Shown: in pieces, positions 1 through 12,400 of the stretch
Numbering within the stretch: position 1 is the stretch's first letter
How the letters are laid out: every line of letters begins with the position of its first letter
Source of the DNA: Clytia hemisphaerica
Lineage: Eukaryota; Cnidaria; Hydrozoa; Leptothecata; Clytiidae
DNA length: 64,000 nt
Assembly (NCBI GenBank): GCA_902728285.1
Contig: CACVBU010001138.1
Span: 372,001-436,000 of the forward strand
Direction of reading: 5' to 3'
Notes under the pieces: model-generated
Database searches by the model: none
Told to the model about the DNA's origin: nothing
What the model saw: the letters and a program-made list of their open reading frames with translations, nothing else
Program-made: the position numbers and the translations under genes

Positions 1-279
1 TGATTTTTTGCACAATGATACAAAATGGCAATGCGAAGGAGCCAGATTTTTAAGGAAAATTTTTTTGGGCAAATTTGGGCCAAAAACAGCTTAAAAGGTT
101 TTCTGGGCCTGAATGGTTTAAGTGATTTTTGTATTTGGGGAAATTCCTTTTTACCATTTTACATTATTCAACACACAAGCTTTATTTTTCCATTCTGAAT
201 TTTTGTACAATTATTGTCACTTTTTTCTTATTTTCATCTGATGTTAATCATTAGGTAGGTCCATTCAGCATGTTGCTTG

Positions 280-347
280 TTTCGATTCTATTTCGACTTT
301 ATTTCGATTCTATTTCGACTTTATTTCGATTCTATTTCGACTTTATT
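280..347. repeat. 22-bp tandem repeat, about 3 copies
   Basis: The unit TTTCGATTCTATTTCGACTT (plus TA) is repeated about three times. The same unit recurs at 3021-3138. It has no stops in some frames, so it produces Phe/Ser/Ile-rich open frames that are not genes. Confidence 0.9.
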
Positions 348-925
348 AATTTCGCTTAGCGAAAGTATTACAATAGCCTTCCGTGTGTCTGGCTGGCGAG
401 ACATTTTTTGGGGCGCAAATTATGGCGTGGGCGTTTGGCTGCGGGCGTACTACGGCAAATATTCTAAAGGTGGACTCACTCACAAAGATAAAAAAGTGAT
501 AAAAAACAGGGCTTTTCTTAATAAATAAAATACGCTAGTGCAAGAAGTGTAAACAAGCCTTTGTAAACATTCATCGTGAGAACTTTTAATGGCTGCTTGA
601 TTGCACATGCTTTTGAAAATTTTTATCATATTTTCTGGTCTTTTGTAGAGTGTTTAAAGAGGTTTAATATTTGTTTACTACCTGTTACTGCTAAGTATTT
701 TATGTTTGTGTAGTTAGTGAATGCACCAATAAATTGATCATGCTTAGTAAGTAGTACAAAAAGAGTTAATTTTCCACAACAAACAACAACATTATTAAAA
801 CCCTCTCTTCTCTTCTTCACCAAAACTACAAACAGCACAGGTATGATCTTTTTTTTCTTTTTTCACCAGATAGTTATGTGTTAATAGTGAAACCAGTTGT
901 GACAAAGAGTCATTTTTAGCAAGTA

Positions 926-1138
926 CCGTGAAGTCGGGTAACTTGAGGGGAGGGTAACAGAGGGTAACTTGCACAGCCATCAAATGACCGACCAATCAAA
1001 GCAGCAAAATTTCAAAAATGAACTATGCAGCTCCGCTTGCAGCTCTAGCCTACCATTTTTGTTTTGATTTAACTTTGTATTTTAATGACCAAATGGGTAA
1101 TTCATTTGAGGGCTTATGCAAGTTACCCGATCTCACGG
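926..1138. mobile_element. Small TIR element (MITE) with TA target site
   Basis: The left end begins CCGTGAAGTCGGGTAACTTG. The right end read on the other strand begins CCGTGAGATCGGGTAACTTG. Both ends are flanked by TA. No coding capacity is visible. A TA target site fits Tc1/mariner-type mobilisation, which is inference. Confidence 0.7.
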
Positions 1139-2289
1139 TATTTCTTACTTAGAAATCATGTCAATTGAAATTCAGCAATCATTTTTGGATAATCGAAACA
1201 ACCCTGCCTAGACACTGCCGACATTGTCATTGTACAGTGATTTCTGGTGGGTAAGGTGGGGTGTACAGATATAATACAGCAGATTTCAAATTAACCTATT
1301 TTCACCGTCGTACAAAGGACATTTAGATCCAGCCCCACCGTACACCACCGTACAATGTACAGCGGTCCCTCGTTAACGATGAAAGTTTTTTATTCGATGA
1401 AGTTTGATTGGTGTTCGATGAGTTTGGTTAGTAAAAGTTCCAGCTTTTCCTCCCCGATGGGATGATAGATATTGCCTCGCTCTTTAAGTTTTAGCGTGGA
1501 CGTCTGCTAATAAGCCGTTGGAATGTAAAAAGAATGGGCTATAAGGTAATAAATCAAACTAATCGAGCTTCAATCAAACTTCACCGATCTTGATACACCT
1601 TTTGCTAATTAGGATTTTCATTTTGAACCATGGTACGTTGTTTGTATAAGATTCCCATTTCCCCACTAAGATTCTTGTTACTTTTCTGGAATCTTTCCCC
1701 TATATATTTTTCACGGGATAATCGGCAAGAGATTGGGGAGGGTTTGTTTAATGGGGTACAGTTTAAAACAGTTATATTATAAAGGAGTCAAAGTTTAATA
1801 ATCTCAAGGAGTATTATTTCTTTAAAGCTTAGAGTTGGCTAGTTTTTACCCTGCAATTTTCTAGTCCAGAAGCTGGAGCTCAACTGCACTCATTTTCTTT
1901 ATAAGCATAACGTTTATAAGAAATCTTTAGAATCATAATTTCCCAAACTTCAGAAAATAACAGAAGAATGAAGAAGAGAATTACAAACAAAATTCGAAAA
2001 ATTGGTGATTTTATTTTGTTTAATCTCTTATAAATAACACAACTTGGTCTCTTAAGAATGTACACTATGTAAACTTACAAATTTTTTTTACCAAGCATAG
2101 GGTTAAGCATAATTCGAGTCTCAAAATTGAGCTTTACTTAAGCATAGTGAGCTTCAGCTGAAATTTACCGTATGCTTATAAAAAAAAATGAGTGTGCTCA
2201 ACTTTTTGCCTTTAATGGGCTCTTCCAGAAAATGTCTGTGCATGGGGTGGAGGATATAGTGTCTGGAGGGAGGGTAGTGAAAAATCTGC

Positions 2290-2412
2290 CTTGTCCTGGG
2301 GGGGGGGTAAACTTGCTCTCGATGGGATCAACTGATGCTTGTCCGGGGCGGGGGGGGGGTGTTAGACCTGCTGTCCGGGGGATCAAAGTCACAATTTCCA
2401 GGGGGGGGGTTT
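2290..2412 (+). other. Cluster of G-runs on the + strand
   Basis: Four or more runs of 5 to 10 G (near 2298, 2350, 2376 and 2402) lie within about 115 bases, so the G-rich strand could form a G-quadruplex. The spacing resembles the G-rich ends of TIR elements elsewhere in the window, but I found no paired inverted end here. Confidence 0.5.
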
Positions 2413-3020
2413 CCAAAAAATGTTATATCCTTCATCCATCCCCCATATTCGAATTTTTTCTGGAATTGTCCAATGATTTTGATGGTGGTGGGCCATCATT
2501 TATATCAGAAAGCGAAGATAGTATACAACAGATTTTTCTGACTAGCCATTTTTCTCAATTTTAGATAAATTCTACTGTTTATAAAAAGAAGTTGATATAA
2601 ACTTTCCGCAAGTGAAAGAAGTCTTTATCACAAGTTCCTTCAAAGCACAAAATGAGGTTTCTGGCATCAAAGAATAAAAAGTTCATTTTTTCTTCTTCGT
2701 TTTCAAAAAAATTTAAAATTATTCTTCTCAAGTATAATGCAGTTCTCTGAATTATTCTGAATTGAAAGATTTTGTTTACGCTTTTTATAGAATAGAATTT
2801 TTTCTCTAATTCTTTCAAGGAATCTTTTTTTTAATGGATTGAGATTTTTCATTAAAAAAACAGGGTATCTATGACATCTATGACCTGTGTGTACAATACA
2901 TTGTGTATATTTTGTGTAACGCTTCATTCAAAATGCATAATGCTGCAGGAGTCACGTTTCACGCGTCTTCGTCGTTGATGTTCAAGTATTATGCGAAATT
3001 TTCGACTTTAAGTCGTCTTG

Positions 3021-3138
3021 TTTCGATTCTATTTCGACTCTATTTCGATTCTATTTCGACTTTATTTCGATTCTATTTCGACTTTATTTCGATTCTATTT
3101 CGACTTTATTTCAATTCTATTTCGACTTTATTTCGACT
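3021..3138. repeat. 22-bp tandem repeat, second block, 5-6 copies
   Basis: This is the same 22-bp unit as at 280-347, in the same orientation, with a few substitutions such as CTCTA for CTTTA and CAATT for CGATT. The two blocks are 2.7 kb apart. Confidence 0.9.
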
Positions 3139-3414
3139 ACGTTACGTTCAATCTACGATACCTGAAAAATCAGAGAGGTTCCTTACATTCCTTACTTTCG
3201 GCAAAGAAAATCTTTACTGCCACTCGCCTTCACGCAGTTTGTATACATGTAAGATATCCCTAGTACCCTTATCTCTATAAGCTATTTCCTAATTCATATT
3301 TCTTAATTTTTTTAGAAAATGCATTTTGTCCTCTTTCTGGTTTAGAGTTTATGCTTTGTCAGAATCTATTTGGAAATTGATTGATGATAATTGTCTAATC
3401 TTTCACTTTTTCAG

Positions 3415-6400
3415 CATGTGCAAATGTTATCGCAAGTTTACATGCTTTCCTGCACCCATTCGTGGCTCCGTAACGAAACGCATCAATGTAAACAATACAT
3501 TGAAGAACTTGCAACCTTCCACGATAAAGCTGTTCAAAACTCACAGGATTATTTAGGCTCTCTTTCTCCTGAATTATCCATGTTTTGCACACCTGGAATT
3601 TCTGACTCATTCAAGTAATTTTTTTTTTCTCCATTTCTTTTTACCTTGAAGGGCATCATTTTAACATCATCTCCTACCATTTGTTTACACAGTATTCAAC
3701 TTTCTTCCCTTTTGGCGTGTCGCGAGCACACATTTTGAGAACTTCTTTGTTTATTCCTTTTTGTCAGCATAAGAGATGTGTCTCCTTTTCAGGAGCGGTC
3801 AGTCATGTCATCATCGAAATAATATCTTACACCTTTAACTGACATATTGATCAAAAGTTTACCTGTTAGTATTCGAAAATTACTTGTGCGTGTAATTGGA
3901 GAATTTTATATTGCGCTGTTCCAATTAATATCCATACAGGGTATGGACGAACCTTTTGAAGTTGAAGAAATTGACGAACAAAAATCAAACTTACCCCCTG
4001 AAAGAATAGAATAACACAAATTCTTCTCGGATCACTCCTTGAAAATGTTCGTCCCCATAGCGAATATAAAATAGAATGACCCTTTAAAACGGTTCTTTTT
4101 TTATGTCCATTGTTTCCTTTAAGTGAAATTTTATGTCATAAAATGATATCTTTTATGGTAAATTCAAAGAGGAATTGCTTGTGTTTCCTTTGAATATGCC
4201 ATCTTGTTTGAATTCCCAGAAAATTAAGTTATATTAAAAATCCTTGATTTCACTTGCTGACCATCAAATTATCGTTCTCGCTTTCAGCATAATTAAATCT
4301 CTTGCCGGTCAAAAGATCGTTACACGGAATCCCAAATCCCAGATGCAAAAAGCAAAGAAGAATGTTACCATCAGTGATACAATCGCTGAAATGTTTACGA
4401 CCATTCCTTTCTTTGCTACCTACATCGAACTCGTACCAAAACAAGGACCTCAGAACGAAGAAATGCAGAGAAGAACGCGTCGTAAAAAGTTCCTTCAATG
4501 TGAAGACAACCTGTTAGCACTCGGGTTGGACCAATTCAAAGGGAAACGTTATGAACGCTTCGAAGCTATTAAGGAACACCTGTTACCCATCTTTGATCCG
4601 AAACAACTTCAAATACGCGTCAAGAATTGTACGTCAACGCTCAAGCTAAAATACAATCCGATCGCTTATGTGAAAAATGAAAAACGTGTTCCTGAACTTG
4701 AGAATGAAGTCAATATTACTGTCCCTAGAAGTAAGTGGATACAAACAATGTTAAAATTGTTCGTCTAAATAGATTATCATCGAGAACTTTCAAAGAAGGA
4801 TCGTATTTTTTTTGCTCGATGTTTTTCTTAGTTGAAAGTAAGCTATCGGTTCTAGAAATCTTTCCGATCTGAAATCATTTAACTCTCTTTGGATTCGCTA
4901 TAAATGAGACACTGTTCTAATAAAGAAATGAATTCCTTGAATTTGTTATTGTGGTAAAGGTCCGTTTCTTAGAGAATCAGTGAAATCTTTTTTAGGGCGC
5001 AATCACTTTTGATGAAAGTTGAATGTATTTGGAGTCAGAATCTTTAAAAGTGGTATTAATGTTAAATGCGTTTTTTTCATTTCAGACATCTCGGAGATTC
5101 CTTTATACAAACTGCCGAAGATGGTTTGGAAACATCGTTTCATCCCCAACTGGTTTTTGAAAGTCGATAGAGAACTCGGGAAAAATGAGAAAATCATACT
5201 GGAACAAAAACACTTGAAGGAATACGAAAAGAAAAATAAATTATTTGAGATAGCGCAGCAACATGTGAGCAAAACCTTTTCTTAAAATTTAAATTCTAGT
5301 ATCGGTCCTCCTTGTTAGTCTTTTCATGTTCTTTTAATCTCCAAAAAAGTTTGTTCGTTAACTCTAGTTTAGACGGCCGACTTTCTACCCTGCCTATTCT
5401 AATTATCGAAGTAGGCAAAAAGTGGGTAGAGAATTGACAGTTAAAATCTTTGCTTGAAAATGATTGAAGGAAGACCTTTCTATTGACGTCAAAAGAGGAC
5501 AATGCATTGACTTTAGACGGATAACTTTACTGTCTACATTAAATCAAAGTTGGAATAAACAGGGCGAATAGTGGGCCGTCTTAACTAGAGCTTGGGCGTC
5601 TCAAGTAACAACTTAATTCACTTTGGTCGACCATCTTTACTTTACCGCGAGTTAGCCTTTTGGCTTAAAAAATTCCCCTTCAAGCTTCTAACTCCTTTTT
5701 CCAGAGTACACCCAGCAACAAAGCGGTCCTTTCAACACCTTTGCAATTGGTATCAACGCAACACAACATCGAGCGATTGTATAACTCCGCTCCTATCTTC
5801 CCAACGTACCAAGTCAAGTCAGGCATAAACAACGCTACCATGACAACTGCAGATAAAACAAACATGACTTCTCAGCAAGAAAGGGGACAAGATTCGACTA
5901 TCAAAAATCGTGTCAACCGATCTTTGAGTTATTCTGAAGTCCAGTCAAGCCTTTCATTCAATAATAATTCCAATCTTTCATCTACGAGTATTTCGAAAGA
6001 GAATAACACGTCGGGTGACGGTTTTCCATTGCCGGTCAACATGTTGTTATCCGATTTACCGATGCCGGATTCTCTACCTCACTTGACGTTTAGTCCTTCC
6101 AAACCGCTTCACGAGACGTCCTTCAGCGAAGTTAAGCAATTCTTAAAAACACCACAAAAACTGAAAAGTCTAAAAGCTGAAGATAAGAAGACTAAAGATG
6201 TATCTTTGAATCTAAGTCCGTTAAAGGATCTGGATGTGAGTCAAGTTTGTTTCGGTAAAAATCTTGAAACTCCTCAAAAGACTGACAATAAAAACAACAA
6301 TGATGGAGAGCTGTCATCACCAGGGACTGGATATTCACCGGAGTCAAGTTATGGCGACTCTCCAATCAACCACAAGATTACCTCAGAACACGGTCAAGTA

Positions 6401-9400
6401 AATTCGCCACACGCTCCAGTCGCTAACAATCTAATAAAAGCGAGCTCTCCTCAAACTAAAACTTGTGATATTTTTCAACAACCACCCGATGGGTGTATTA
6501 CCACCTTTGGGTCGCCTTCATCTGCTCGATTAAAAACTCTTAAAGACAATCACCCATCAAAATCTCATTCACCGCTGTCGCAAGTCACGCACTCACCAGG
6601 ACTTACAAACTTACCAGTCAACTCAGCTGGTTTGCAATCCCCAGTTGTACAAACTATGAATCTTGCTTCACCACAAAACGCTCAAAACGTACAACGACAG
6701 TCTTCCCAAGCTATATCACCGTCTTCAACTAATGATGTTTTCGATTTGCCCCAAGTAGTTCGTTCGCCAATTGTACAAGTTCACTGGCCACAATATCAAT
6801 GGCCGATGGTAAACTCACCAATGGCTAACTCGCCTCAAGTTCAACTACCACAATTTCACTCGCCGATGGTACAAGGTAATTCGCCACAAGTTCAACAACC
6901 ATTAGTTCACTCGCCGCAAGTTCACTTGCCAATGGTACTAGTTAACTCGCCACAAGTCCACCCGCCACAAGCACACTCGCCACAAGTACACTCGCCGATG
7001 GTACATTCCCCACAGATGACACACTCACCAATGGTCAACTCGCCTAAAGTTCCTCAAACAATACCCACGCAAATCGTACAAGGCGCAATGATTGCTCAAT
7101 CACCTTTAGCAACAGGCAACTTTGATCAACAACTACAGTCTCCAGCTACACCGATGTCTCTTCAATCGCCTCAGATCGCTTACCAACCAAACATTGTCCA
7201 GCAGCAACCACAATCACCAGTGATCACCAATTCACCTGCGTCTCCTCAAGTCCTTCACAATTACCATGTTGCTATGCAATCATCTTTAGCTTCACCACAC
7301 CCTCATAACTCTCTACCAATGCATTCACCAGCTCACAATCATGTCATCGCAAATTCGCCAAACGTTCAAAGCAATATTATTTTCCAACAACCAGCAAATC
7401 AACAATCAGCCTCACCTTCAGTAGCTTATCAAGTACAAACTTCTGCTAGTCTTGTCACCATTAACCAACATCAAGCAGAACAAAAAACAAGCGAACCAAT
7501 GTCTATGCAATCACCAATGCAGTATACTCCATTGCATTCTCCACGAGTCTACCAATCGCCTGCTGGACAAACCATTGCGCACTCACCTCACATAGGATTA
7601 GAAAACAATCAACATATCGTTCAGTCACCCGTTCCTCCATCACAATCATCTTGTCAACCTGCATCTACAAACCAAATACAGCAAAGTCCTTCTCAAGTGC
7701 AAAACGTCAACCAGTCCAACAAACAACAATCAACTCTCCAAATTTCACCCTTTGCCGGACACTCGTCTCAAAACACTCCAACTATCGGACATGATGACGA
7801 AACACCAAACGATCATTCGCCCATCGTAGAAACACCAACTAATTCACAAGATGCTTTCTTCGGCAAAGATACCCCTCCATTTGATCGAAACACGCCGATC
7901 TGTCAATCACTTGCAACCCCTACACACGAATCAGCTGCATACACCAATGGAAATACAGAGAACTCAATGACTAAATTGGTGGATAAACAACGAACTGTCG
8001 ATGAAAACCTAGAAAGTCTGATATTTATGGATGATCCGAAAAAAGAAGGGAGGCGTAAAAAGACTCAAATCAAACGTAAAAAGAAACAACAATTCGATTA
8101 CGAGCAAGCTTTGAAACAGAGAGCTGTAGATTTCGCGCAAATCTATTTCACACGTGTTCGAGAAACACTTGCTGATCAGCCAGACTTGTTTGAAGAGTTT
8201 TTTGAACTGATGAAATCTGTTAATCAGCGGAGGATCAGTAAACTAGAGACTTACCAAAAGATTTGTGTATTGTTTGTTGATTATCCGGATCTAGTGGAGA
8301 ATTTTGTAGGTTTCTTGGATCAACATGAAGCAAGATATGTCGGAAAGGTGAGTGTTTTTTCTTTCAATTAACTAACTGGTTTTTTAAGAAACTTCCCACA
8401 AACCTTCGGTTGGTACAATTTTTTTCAAAACTTACTCCTTCAGGCACAAACCTAAACAATGGCTCTATTGTTTAAGAACGATAGAGTGCTACGTATAATG
8501 CGAGCCTGATTATAGGGGTAGACACTTACTTATCGAAAAAGACATCTAAAGTCTGTCCAGATATAATTGGCAGTGGAAACAAGAATGCCTGTAACTTTTG
8601 ACAGTCAAATATAATTATGGAAATTTTTTTTGCTTGTTTTAGAGAATTAAAAGCGCTATATTTGAATGTATTTTTGGTTGAAAAATTCGCGATTTTTAGC
8701 GGTTAAATTTGCGATTGTAAAAATTGAGCTTTTTTTCTACTTATGCTATAACGTTCATTTTTACACCAGTGGTAGTTCAACCTTAGGTTAAGAAGTTTGT
8801 TAAATTTCAAGGCGAACAGAAAAGTCCTTCGTAAGATATGAGACCCGAAATACCCCTTGGTAGCACTTTTCTGTGAAATATCAAATCTCCAACTTATTAC
8901 TAAAAACGGGGGTTATGTTATCTTTTTTGAACATTGCAATTAAAAGTTGGAAAATGTTTTAAGTGTTGGTGCATTGGTATTATTAGTATCATTGATTATT
9001 TCGAAACGAAGTGAAATCACAGTATAATTGTTTTTATTGAAAAGATAAGCATAAACTTATATTGCCTTTGTTATTTTTAAGTCATTAAAAGAACTTTGCT
9101 AATTCACAAAACACTAAACACAGTTTGGCTATGAGGTCATTAAAGAGATCGTAAAATGTGTTATGATCGAAAAACTGTTTTATCATATCACTACCCCCGT
9201 TTTTAGTAATAATTTGGAGATTTGATATTTCACAGAAAAGTGCTACCAAGGGGTATTTCGGGTCCCATATCTTCCGAAGGACTTTTCTGTTCGCCTTGAA
9301 ATTTAACAAACTTCTTAACCTAAGGTTGAACTACCACTGGTGTAAAAATGAACGTTATAGCATAAGTAGAAAAAAAGCTCAATTTTTACAATCGCAAATT

Positions 9401-12400
9401 TAACCGCTAAAAATCGCAAATTTTTCAACCAAAAATACATTCAAATATAGCGCTTTTGATTCTCTAAAACAAACAAAAAAAATTTCCATAATTATATTTG
9501 ACTATCAAAAGTTACAAGCATTTTTGTTTCCACTGCCAATTATATCTGGACAGACTTTAGTCAAAATAGTGTGCTAAACTTATATTTTTCAATAAATTAA
9601 TCCTTCTCAGCCCTTTGATATAAAAGGGACTTTCTACATTAATTAAGTTCACATCTTCATTTTTAATCTTCTGATTTTAGTACATGCATTGGTTGCAATT
9701 TGAACTGAACATTAAATTCCTAACAGAATGTGAACAAACTTTCTTCGACGCTCCTGAACAATACGAGAAAATAACCAAAAAGATTGTCGAAGTCACTTCG
9801 CGAACCAAAAATGCACAACAAATATTGGATGAAGTCACTCCATTGTTTCAAGGCGATGTTCAATTACGTCATATGTTTATTCGTCTCTTCCCAGACCTCT
9901 CACCGCCACCCTGGTATGACCTCGCAAATGTTCCTTTACTTACATGATACAGAATGACTATTTACATCAGTTTTTCAGTCAGTTGGGTATGCTCCAGGTA
10001 CCTAACAGACAGGGGTTAGAAATCTCTTGTAAAAAACTTCCCGGACGCAGAAATTTTTAAAAAGGAGCTCAATAAGACTGAAGAATGAACTTTAAATAAT
10101 AATCATAATAATAAGCATGGAACTAAGAAGTCGTTTTTCTGTCCGTTAAATCTTTTACCAATGTCAACCTTAAATAATTCAACTAATTTTCTTCTTTATT
10201 TCATTTCTTTTTTCTTCTCAGCAATGACGAAGACTTTGAAGTTATTGATTTCTCAGCCGTTTCATCTGGTCTCAAAGAAATTGACGATTTTGAGGAAATC
10301 CCGTATCAGCCTCCTGATCTCGACCAATCAATGAACGCCCTTGATGATGACTTCAATCAACTAAACACGCCATATTCTACCCGTGGTGGAAGGCGTGATT
10401 CGACGTCTCTTAAATCGCCTATAGTTATCAAGAAAAAGAAACGTATCCCAACTTTCTCTCCCAAAAAACGGTCCAATAAAAACATCGCTGCTTCCAAGCT
10501 CAAACAATTGGCTACGAAACGTCAACAAATCAAAGAACAAAAGAAACGCAAATTTCGTGCATCTCCTACATCAGGTGAAGATGATTTCCATGACAACGAT
10601 GAAGATGATGATGACGTCATTGACGATGAATTTTTCGAGCGTTTGGCGCCTCATGATGACGAGAGTTGTTTCCCGTTGAAAGAGAACAGTAAAGGTGGCC
10701 ATCAAAGCGATGAGTTGGAGGATCGCCAGAATTGGCCGAAAACGCCTGAAAAACAACCGACTGATTCAGAACATTCAAACCTGGATCAAAAACCGGATCG
10801 AGCTCCTCTAAACAATGAGCATAGTAATCTATCCAACAAAAGCACTGACCGTAATATTTTCGAAACGTTGAATAAAGATCAAGAGAGAACACCAAGTGAA
10901 CTTAGTTTCCGTACTCATTCACTAGGCTCAGATCCAAGTAACTCTCGACTAGAAGCTAAAGATGACGGTAAGAGTGCAACAAACAATATAAACATCAATG
11001 ACGGAGATACTGAGGGAGTCGTTGAATCCGAATCTGGTAACGATAAAGCAAAAGAAGAAACATATCCTGTATCGCCGAAGTCTGTTGTTGATCAGTGCAT
11101 CGATCCATTAAATGGAACAATAGTTGTTGATGATTCACGGGGCGAGGAGAATTTAGAAAACCAAAATTATGAGCCTGGTGATACAAATATTGATCAGGAT
11201 AAAGAAAGTAAAGTATACTTGGACGAAACTTTGAAACCAGACCCAATCCCTTTAGAATCAGCTTCGGTTGCAAGCGCAGATGTCGATTTCAACGTTGTTA
11301 CAACAAAGCAATCAGGACCAGATATCGTTGATCTATGTTCCGTATCCTCCTCTACCATAGATTCTTCGACTAAACATTTGGCAGACGTGAAAACCATCGA
11401 GCAAATTGTTACGGAAGCCGAAAGAGATGAGATAGAGACAGATAATGAGGTCGAGAGAATTATGTTTAAAATACCGAAAGTCACTTTTTCGACGCCTAAA
11501 ATAACGCAGAATTCTTCAGACGATGATGTTCCGTCGTGTTCAAAAGCGTCTAAAGACGCTCTTTCTCAACTGTCGGTTATATCGGTAGTCAAATCAGACG
11601 TGGAGACCAATTTTCAAGAAGAAGTTATTACTAAGAAGAGCGAAGTTGAAGATTTCAACGAGTTGACTTTTCCTTTTCCAAATGAATCACAAACCAGTTC
11701 AAAGACTCTCCACCAGGACAAAAGTGTGCTTCACAATGATATGAAAGAACCACAAAACCTCAGCAAAAATATCGATCAAGCGTCAGCACCTCGAAGCGAT
11801 ATACCATTCTCTTTTCCAAAAATTTTAAGTGGTGAGGAGTGCCCTGAAAAGCAGAATGATATGGAAGAAAAACCAGATTCGAAAAAGAGGAACGTTGTTA
11901 CAGAACCAGACTTGACAAACAATTTAACTTTCCCATTCCCAGCAGAATCAAACCATAAAATATCAAATCAAAATCAAAAGATAGTTGTTGATCAGTTACA
12001 CCAACCTTCGCTCACGAACGACCTCACGTTCCCTCACTACCCTGAAGATACCAAAAGTCGTCTTCCTGAAGGAACAAAGAAAACTGATGAAATCTCTTGT
12101 CGTTCAGATAGAGTCCAAGACACTGGAGAAGGAAAACCAGGCGATAACATAGAAAAAGTCGTGCTTCCCAAAATCGATGCTCAGAATAGTACTACTGTCA
12201 GTGTGAATCTTGGGAAAAGCGATATGAATAATTCTCCCTCTAGACACGTGGATATCTCGAAAGAAACATCGACATCAAAGTCTAAAAAGCTTCATGAAAA
12301 TATCCCAATAAAACCTGTTTACATTAAAAAGCCAGTTCGAAGGTTATCATGTCAAGACATTACTACTCTGAGTACGGAAGTGGATCCTTTGTTGTTTAGT

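Larger units (their letters stand above)
1..3414. other. Repeat-rich stretch upstream of the first visible GON4L exon
   Basis: I find no convincing coding exon here. The stretch holds two blocks of a 22-bp tandem repeat, a small TIR element, several long G-runs and AT-rich DNA. It is probably an intron of GON4L or its upstream region, because the first visible GON4L exon at 3415 opens in mid-protein. The conserved acidic block that precedes that exon in other GON4L proteins was not found here. Confidence 0.5.

Noticed and set aside
277-528. Phe/Ser/Ile-rich open frames here and at 2903-3280
   Set aside because: They translate the 22-bp tandem repeat and show no codon or domain signal.
2172-2564. 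Open frame of 130 codons with Gly-rich stretches
   Set aside because: The Gly runs come from poly-G tracts; no homologous domain or splice context.
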